Positions 52,601 to 61,600 of a DNA stretch of 64,000 nucleotides are shown one piece after another. The notes under the pieces are model-generated. The model was given only the letters and a program-made list of their open reading frames with translations, did no database searches and had not been told where the DNA came from. Source of the stretch: Pieris napi. Its lineage: Eukaryota; Arthropoda; Insecta; Lepidoptera; Pieridae. Both the position numbers and the translations under genes were made by a program. The stretch covers positions 6,193,001-6,257,000 of the forward strand of contig NC_062251.1 in the NCBI RefSeq assembly GCF_905475465.1, in the 5' to 3' direction. Each line of letters starts with the position of its first letter. Positions within the stretch are counted from its first letter, which is position 1.

Positions 52601-55600
52601 CCTCATGTGCCTTAAGAAGTTTCACTTCAATAATTTTGATCGCAATTTTGGGGATTTTTGAAATCCCCTCCTAATCAAACTTTACGTAACCACTTTACTT
52701 AAACACAATTATGAAGCGTATACTATACGTATACGTATACTACTTGTTAAAAACAATGCGATGCCCGAAGTTCAAACCCCCTTCCACACTGTCAGGCATC
52801 ATTTGAACGCGTAGCGGTATTAAGAGTAACAATACCTTCAGCGTCAAGCAACTTCGGAATTCCTAAATTATTGTGCGCCACATCGAACGCGTGGTTTAGC
52901 GTCTCCACGTGATCGTTGGTCGGTACTTCCGTCCAGAGGAATAGGTCCGGTCTGAAAAGTGAATTACAGATTACCAATGCGGTAACTATTGATATTTATA
53001 TCACATACAAATACAATGCACATTCAACAGTAATAGATTAAAATATTAATTAAAAGATTGACATAAACCAGACATTTTTTCAGTTCACTTAACGGACAAT
53101 TAAAAATGTCTATTAATCTATGCAGTTAATTATTTTCATACATTGTGTCATGTGTTCCCAAAAAAATTTCTTAAAAGTTCCCAAAAACTTATCTCTATAT
53201 ATATAAAACTCTCGTGTCATAATGTTCGTTCCCATACTCCTTCGAAACGGCTCGACCGATTCTTATGATTTTTTATGCATATTCAGTAAGTCTGAGAATC
53301 GGCTACTATCTTTCAAACGCTTAAGTGATGTGGTATCCACCCCAACATTTTTTTTTAAATATTTAGAGATTTATTATTTTATGACATACAAAAATACATA
53401 CAACCCCTCCCTAATTTTCACCCCTATTTTTATAGTAGTAGATAATTATTTTTAGTGAACTAAAAAAATGTTTCCTGGAAATAATATACATGGCAAAACA
53501 ACGTTTGGCGGTCAGCTACTTGTACAGCTACATATCGTTTCCGATAATATCCAATAACAGAAGTGTAACTTAGATTTAAGAACCCTTAAAGTCAAGTTAG
53601 TTTTGTTTCCAGCGTCGCAACCCCACTACCCCTAACTTTATGTTAGTTATAAGCTCATATTAAACGATTAAAGCCAGTTGACACCTAAACAGAGTTTCAT
53701 TTATTTGAATATCCCTCCAACAACTCCTACCAAACTCGGGATAGAATTTGATTTATGTGTGTTGTAAGTAAATTTATTAATTAAATTTGGAATATTCCAA
53801 ACCCTGAAATATACTGATTAATTCAGATTTGAGATGTGGATATCCACGCTCTTCTACAGAACATATAGCAAAAGAAGACGGGCATTTGAAGTCGGTTAAA
53901 CTGTTGTAAATGATTGTATTGTTTACCTGTGAGCATGTATAAGGGCATTGAAACCAAGTCCCGACCGCCAGGAGTCAGTGAAGTTGTGTATGTGTACTCC
54001 ATGATAGCCGCTCGTTTTTCTTTGACACCAGAGCAGCAACGCATCCTTGGCCGACTTCTTCTCTGACGATACATTTTCTTCGTCCTGAAAATCGTGGAAG
54101 TAAAATTAATGTATTCTTAGAAAATATACCACACCACACTCTGCCTGATTGTTACTTATCTCTTGATCTTTGACAGTTGACAATTTTTGATAGATTACTA
54201 CGTAGTAATACTTGAACGTATTCAAGTATTACGTATACTACATCGTGTTATGTTAAAACTAGGGATGCATCCGATACCGATGCCGATACCGATATATCGG
54301 CGATACTTTGGGTTTGCCGATATATCGGCATCGGCGATATTTTCAGTGCCGATTCACCGATACTTTTCAAATTTCACGCTTTAAAAAAATAATGTAAACG
54401 CGCATTTTGTATGATCTAGTTTGTTGCAAACGAGCCACGTTCAATCACGTGAAATCCCCGCGTTTTATTCACTTTGTTGTCTCTATCATTCGCTGAATTC
54501 ACAAAGCATCATTATTTATGTATATGTATTTCATTTCGCTAAACACTATTTATTTACTAACACTTTGTTGCCTTACAATATAAAAATTGAACATAATTAA
54601 ATGAAAAGGAGGGCAAAAATACATATTACATATAAACTAAAAAAAATCTACATGAAAAATAAAAAATGCACATGAATCACGATAATTTACGATCAGTCTC
54701 ACGTCAGTTAGTAGTTAGTACAAAAAACTCTTGTTGGATTGATTAGTAGACCAATATTTTTACTCGAGTCAACTATATTTGACAGCGCGTAGTTATTAGA
54801 TATTATGGCTTGCGGGAGATCATTGAGACTTTATTGAACGTAGATTTGAAAATCATTTAGTTGGCTTTTAACTGATATCGCGAGTAGTATTTTTTCGATA
54901 CCAAATTTAATAAAATACAGAATTACAACAATGTTATCATTGTTAATTTTTATTGTTAACAGTTATTTATTTTATTTTAATTTAATTTTTACTCTTAATT
55001 CTTAATTTTAGTAACAAAACCCCTCAAATTATTTAAAGTTTGTGACTATTTTTTGTATATATGTATATTTAAAAAAAAAAATATATAAAATTTAACTTAA
55101 CTTGATATATTTTACCTTAATGTAATTTTAATTCAATAGGCGTTGGTATCGGTATCGGTATCGGTATCGGTATCGACGATATTCCTATGAGTGTATCGGC
55201 ATCGGTATCGTATCGGCAAAAAAGCGTATCGATGCATCCCTAGTTAAAACGTTTTTTTTAATAAATGTTTTCTAGATAATTCCCCGACTATGTAGTCGTC
55301 GGAGGTATTAAATAGCTTACGTAAATGGTATAGATAACCCGTATGATTAAACACTACTACCTATTTCTTTTAACAACTTTTTGTATGACCTTAACAGCAA
55401 ATCCCAAAAAGATGCCTCTTAACCTAATGTTTAACATTATTTCCTTTAAAATCGTCACTGTTACTTTTCTGCCCATAGCTTGCTCAGTGTTATACCTGTC
55501 ATATCCATACATTGGACAGTCGGTCAGAACATGTAATAAAACGCAGTTAAAATTGACTGGTTTTAACTAGATATTTGTTTGTTACTTTGTGTAATATTTA

Positions 55601-58600
55601 ATCTTGTTAAAGCTTAATCCAGTTTAAGCCTAATCCAATAATTACAATGCTTAGTAAATCATTTATGCAATTTGCTACGGCATTGAATTAATGCGATATC
55701 AATTTAGATTCACTTATTCCGCAAATGTACATTAAATTATGTCCTAAAACAGAAGTGGCAAGGGGCAGGGCATAGCAAGATACACAGATGGACTTTAAAG
55801 ATGACTATATGGAAACAAGGGAAGAAGAAGAGGTTGAGACAAAAAGGTGGATAGAAGAAATAGAAGCAAGAAGCGAATGGAGAAAGAAAGCCATGGATGC
55901 AGAGTTCTGGGAAAAGCTGTAGGAGGTCTGTACCCGTGAAGAGGTTCCTATCAATGGTACTGAAGGTAGCTAGGATATAGGATATACAGGATGGCCAAAA
56001 AATCGTGGATCAAACGCAAATAGAGGATAGATGAGGTCATCAGCGGCAAAAAATTGTTCTACGGGAGGCCTCTAAGGTCAACCCCTGCAGAGTTATGATT
56101 TATTTAAGTTTTTATATGAAAATTGACTTTTTTTTACTAATTCTTCTTAAAATTCGAAAATATCTACATCCTGTATCTTTCTCATAATATCCACTAGATT
56201 GGTACTGATGAGTTCTTGCGTTAGACATACTATTTATAGTTGTTTATTGAGTGTATTCAAGATAATATTAAATGATACGATATAACATTTTTTCAAATCA
56301 TAAATTTTTCTTTACTTCGAACCCCACTGTGAAAAAAAATTACTGCACCGAAAAGTGACCCTGTACTACAAGTTTTGGCGCATTTAATAGGGATTCTAAA
56401 AAGGTATTACACATGGCGATGAGTGGCTCTAATATCTTTCTAGGACGAAAAAACAACAACGATTCGGACTTATGATAGATTATTTACCTACCTGTGACCA
56501 GTGCTGTGTGAATAAGACTTGGATGGATTTTGGATGCATTTATAATACAGTCGACTCTCGATAATTTGACACTCGTTAATTTGAATCTCTCGATAAATTG
56601 AATAAAATCAATGATAATTGGTCCCTTCGGTAATTTGAAGTTGAAAAAGTATTATCTTGTTCGCCAACATGCGATAATTTGAAATCCGGTCTCCCTACTC
56701 TCTATAATTTGAAGCATTTATCATGCAGTGACGATTACTTTGCAGCTCTCACCACTATCGAAAATTCTTTGGACAATGAAGTCTGAATAAACTGAAGTCA
56801 CTAACTCAAAAAAAGATTACAGACTTCTTTTCGAAATAAAAATTTGTGAATAATTGTTATAATAATTGTTAATACATAATAAGAATACCTATAGAAATAA
56901 TAAGTAACAAATTTTGATCAAATTCTTATTTCCTTCAGTCGCCCCTCCCTCTCGTGGTTATTCAAACACTTGTTATTTTGAACTCTTGATAATTTGAAAT
57001 TTATCTCTGATCCCTTGAGTTTCAAATCATCGAGAGTCGACTGATCAAATTGGGTGTGTCGTTTGTATTCTTCCTATTTTAATACAGATTATACTCACAA
57101 CGTCAATTTCTATCTCCTGAATCTGGAAACGAAGGATGATGGTCCATATGAGACCAAGGATGAGACGTGGGTTCCCATCTACTATATCTTCGGCTCCGAT
57201 AGACTCCAAGCGCACCTGGAATATGATTGGACATATTAATACTATCTTCTATCTATCTATATATATATATAATGAAAATGGTCTTCGTTTGAGGCTCAAT
57301 CACGCCTAAACCACTGATCGTATCGACATGAAACCACCACCATTCGATGCGAAATTTTTCCTAAATGGTTTATGGCTATTTATTTATTAAATTCCAACGT
57401 TCCTTCATTTTTTTTATTGCTGTTTTACTTTTATGAAAATTTATCCATACGGACTTCACCGCGGAAACATTCGGGGAGGCTTCCTAGAACCTCTAAACGT
57501 CAACATCTGTTAAAAACTCGATTTTCGAAATATTTCAATTTTCTTAGCGGGAAGTTAAAAATAAGAATAATAAAAATATGAAAAAAATAAAATAATGAAA
57601 CATAAAATTTATTTTAATTCGTCCAGCAAAGCGGGCGCGAAACGGCTAGTGTTTCAATATATATTAGTCTAGGTTCGCGATTTCGTGTATATATATAAAA
57701 TTGGACTTCCTCAACAATAATAATTATATAATTCCCTGGGAATCACACTATTTTTTGGTAAAAATCAAAAAAAAATACATATGGTAGTTTTTGAAGTTAT
57801 ACTTCTTTTGGCGCGTTAGGGAAAAAATTATGAGAGTGAATTTTAACGATGCGCGCGCACACCGTCACAAAAAACCGACACCCTGAAGTAAGCTATAGTT
57901 AAAAATTTAGTTTTTCCTATTTTTAGTGTTTTTTCTGCAAACGTAGAATAAGGCGAAAGATACAATTTTTAAAGATTTTTATCTTGTTACGCCAAAGAAG
58001 TAACTAACGCGTGTACGTAAGAACACACAAGTTTCTTTGTGTGAATGGCGTTTATACAAACAAAAGTAATTATATCGCTAGCAAATAAGGTAACCTAACT
58101 TCCCGGAAATATCCGATTTTTATTTCGTTTAAGACATCGGTTAGAACAACATACCGGTTATTTTGACCAAAATCAAAGGTCCCGGCTGAATTCTATTATT
58201 TTAGTTTTATAACAACATCATCGGTTGTTACGACTATCGGTTTTTACAAATAGGTATGAGAAGTCCTTCGATGTCGTTATAACAGATTTTGACTGTATAT
58301 ATAAGTATATATTTAGTTCTAAGTAGGTTGTATTTAATAGTCCTGAACTATAGGAAGTAGTAGTACTTGTAGTAAGGTACAAGTATCGTGTTTATTTTTT
58401 TTAATTTTCACACTTCTAACACTTAACTTATAATATAACTAGCAGACTCGGCCAAGCGTTGCTGTGGCTATGGTTGTTATATTACATAGTAGTAAGTTAT
58501 TCAAGAGAAACGGTATGTGAACACCAGTAATGGGGACCACCATGCTTTTTGGTGGTAATGCCATTAAATTGTAGCTTATGTGAAACGTTGGTTTCAACAC

Positions 58601-61600
58601 AGCGCCATCTGTTAGAATTGTGACTGTCAAAAAATTTGCAATAAATTAATTTTGCGGGTATAAATTGAGATTTAAGCTATCCTATCTTTTAAGTTAGATC
58701 AAACTACACATGGTGTGCAAATTTGATTGAAATCGGTTCGGTAGTTTAGGAGTCCATAGCGGACAAACAACGTGACACGTAATTTATATATATTAAGATA
58801 TGGCAAAACGTTTGTTAGGTTAACAAATTTAAACGCTAAAAAAACCTCTTTCTATTACTTTCAAAGCACGTAAAACTAATTAACTATAAGACGACAAGCA
58901 AATTTGTTTAATGTAATTTCGACTTTATCATAACTATATAGAGTGTATATTTGTGTCTATATGTACAACCTTGAGCGAACCTCCGTTGTCATTGAAAGGT
59001 TTCCCGAGGTATGTCATAATCGTATAATATCATTTCACTGTACTTGGTGTATTTTCTTTATTTCTTCACACTCAGGGAAGACTGACAAAATATTTGACAT
59101 ACAACACAGTTGATTGACACACAACACATATCCGTTTGGGTAAGGAAATCGTTGGCCTAGTGGCATCAGCGTGCGACTCTCATCCTTGAGGTCGTAGGTT
59201 CGTATGGCTGTCACCAATGGACTTTCTATGTGCGCATTTAACACTCGAACGGTGAAGGAAAACCGTGACGACACCGGCTTGCCATAAACCCATAGTCGAC
59301 GGCGTGTGTCAGGCACAGGAGGCTGATGAACTTGCCTATTAGACTGACAGATCAAGAAAGAGATCCAGAAATCTGAGGCCCAGAACTAAAAAGGTAATTT
59401 ATTATCGAATACAGAATATCCTCATATGACCTTCATACATGACAAATTATCATTACAAGTTAAAAATAAATGATGTTATTTAATTTCGCATTTTTTATCT
59501 TTCAGTGAATTTTATGTTAGACAAATTGATTATCAAACAGTTTGATAAGCGATATCTGCTTAATTAGGAAGCCCAGCAAGGTCGGCGATAAACACGGTTA
59601 CAGTGATATTCAAGTTTTGTACTTAGACATAGAAATATGATTGATTACTATCAAAAACACACACACAAAATAACAATAATCAAAGAAAAAAGATATATAA
59701 AAAAGTGTGTGTGTGTCAGCTACGACACACGATTGGAGTTTACTCCTTACGAACGATAAAATGGCGATAATGTTCTGTGGCTGTCGACCACATTTTCATA
59801 CTAAAGGTGGTAAGAATATATGTTTTTATAATGTAAATGTTTGTAGTAGTAATAAAACGTACCTACATCATCTATGCCCAAATAGGATTTTCTTTCTGTG
59901 ACCAAAGTTACCTTTATAGTAAGAGAAGAATAAGAATGAACAATCTTTTTAGTTTTAATTTCACTGACCATTACTATTGACAAAACTCTATGGCACGCTA
60001 GACAATCTACTTTTATTTTTTACACCTGTCAACACTGACAATATTGTAACGTGGCTGTCAAAACGTGAAATCAAAATAGAAAAGTCTGTGTATTCCATCT
60101 CATACTTTTACACGTTCAATCCTACAGATAGTTTGTCTCTTTCTACATAACGCCTCAACTTTTCGTGTTACACTTGATTTTACTCCTCATAAAATTTCCG
60201 TACCGGGCCTTATACTCAAATCGTTTCGTAAGGAGTAATATCCAAAAAATAAATAAAAAATATAATCAGAGAAAATTAAAAAAAAACCCTTTTCCCATTC
60301 GGTTCGTTTCAAGTGTGTAATGCGTGTGTGCTGTGGCTGTAATTGGCCCTGGCTCAGCATTATGCCGAGGAGCAGAATGTTCCACAGCGCTGGTCATTCT
60401 GATCTTAAAGGTATTTAATTGATACTATTATCAAAACTAGGTATTAAGACCAGATGTCGCAGTAGCTTAATTAGCCGTTCAATTAACAGCCTGGCCGTTT
60501 AACTATCGGCCTGAAACATATTCATCATTAATTGTATCGTATTTATTTATGAGTAGAAGAAATTATTCGGTAATAATAAAGCAAAAATTACAACTATATA
60601 ATTCAACTTTGAATGGCAATATTAAAAATAATACGTGACACTTTTTTTTTAATTTTCTGGTATTAATTACCTGCCCTATCACCCGATTTCGGCTTGGCGG
60701 TTTCTAAAGGAACACCCTGTATACTGTATTTGCAAAATATATGATTTTTTGTATTGGAACGCTCAGTATTCTATTTTCCATCAGATAAAATTTCGCTTCA
60801 AAGGTAGGTACCGTGCTATCCATTGTAAAACGTTCTGTTATCTTATCATTACAAGCGTTACGCATTCGTATTTAATGATGTACTATATGTTAAATTGTTT
60901 GAAGCACTTGCGATTGTATATCTATATATATGTAAAGTTTTGTAACAAAAAGTCAAACACTGGTCCGATTACAATAAACCTTTTTGAACTGAAATCTTCT
61001 TTAGCGGCGTTGGACTTTTGTTTCGGAAGGAGTAAAAAATGTTAAAATCTTGTCAGGTCACGTGACCTGATCAAAAATTCGTAAGACGGATGGAGAGTAG
61101 ACAGCTGGCGCAGCGTATTTAATGTAATATAAATTGTCATGTTTGTGTACGATATCACAATAAATAGATATTGTATTCTACCTCATAAATGATAGTACTT
61201 TTATAAAGAAATTCGTGCAAAATTATTCCCTAACCATTTTAAAATATCAAAAATGCACAACGTTAATATTCAAGTTTACACTTCTGCCAGTACTGCCGGA
61301 GTGCAATCCTTCGTTTTTTTTTTCATACAGTACTAGACAAATGTTTGGCCATAATCCCACCTGGAGAGCACGCCTGTCCAGGAGATACCTGTTCAACCGC
61401 CGATAAAATGAAACCATATTATACCCTCTAAGATGGAACGAGTTCCACTCTTGCTGTTCAAAAAAAACTACGAACCAAATCGTGCAGTGATGGGGATGTC
61501 AACAGCGAAGGGGTGAAACTCCAGCGACCTTCTAAATGAGCGTTATTTGAAAGGGGATGACGGAATTAGAGTGTGTATTTCATTATCTACGGTGTAACTA

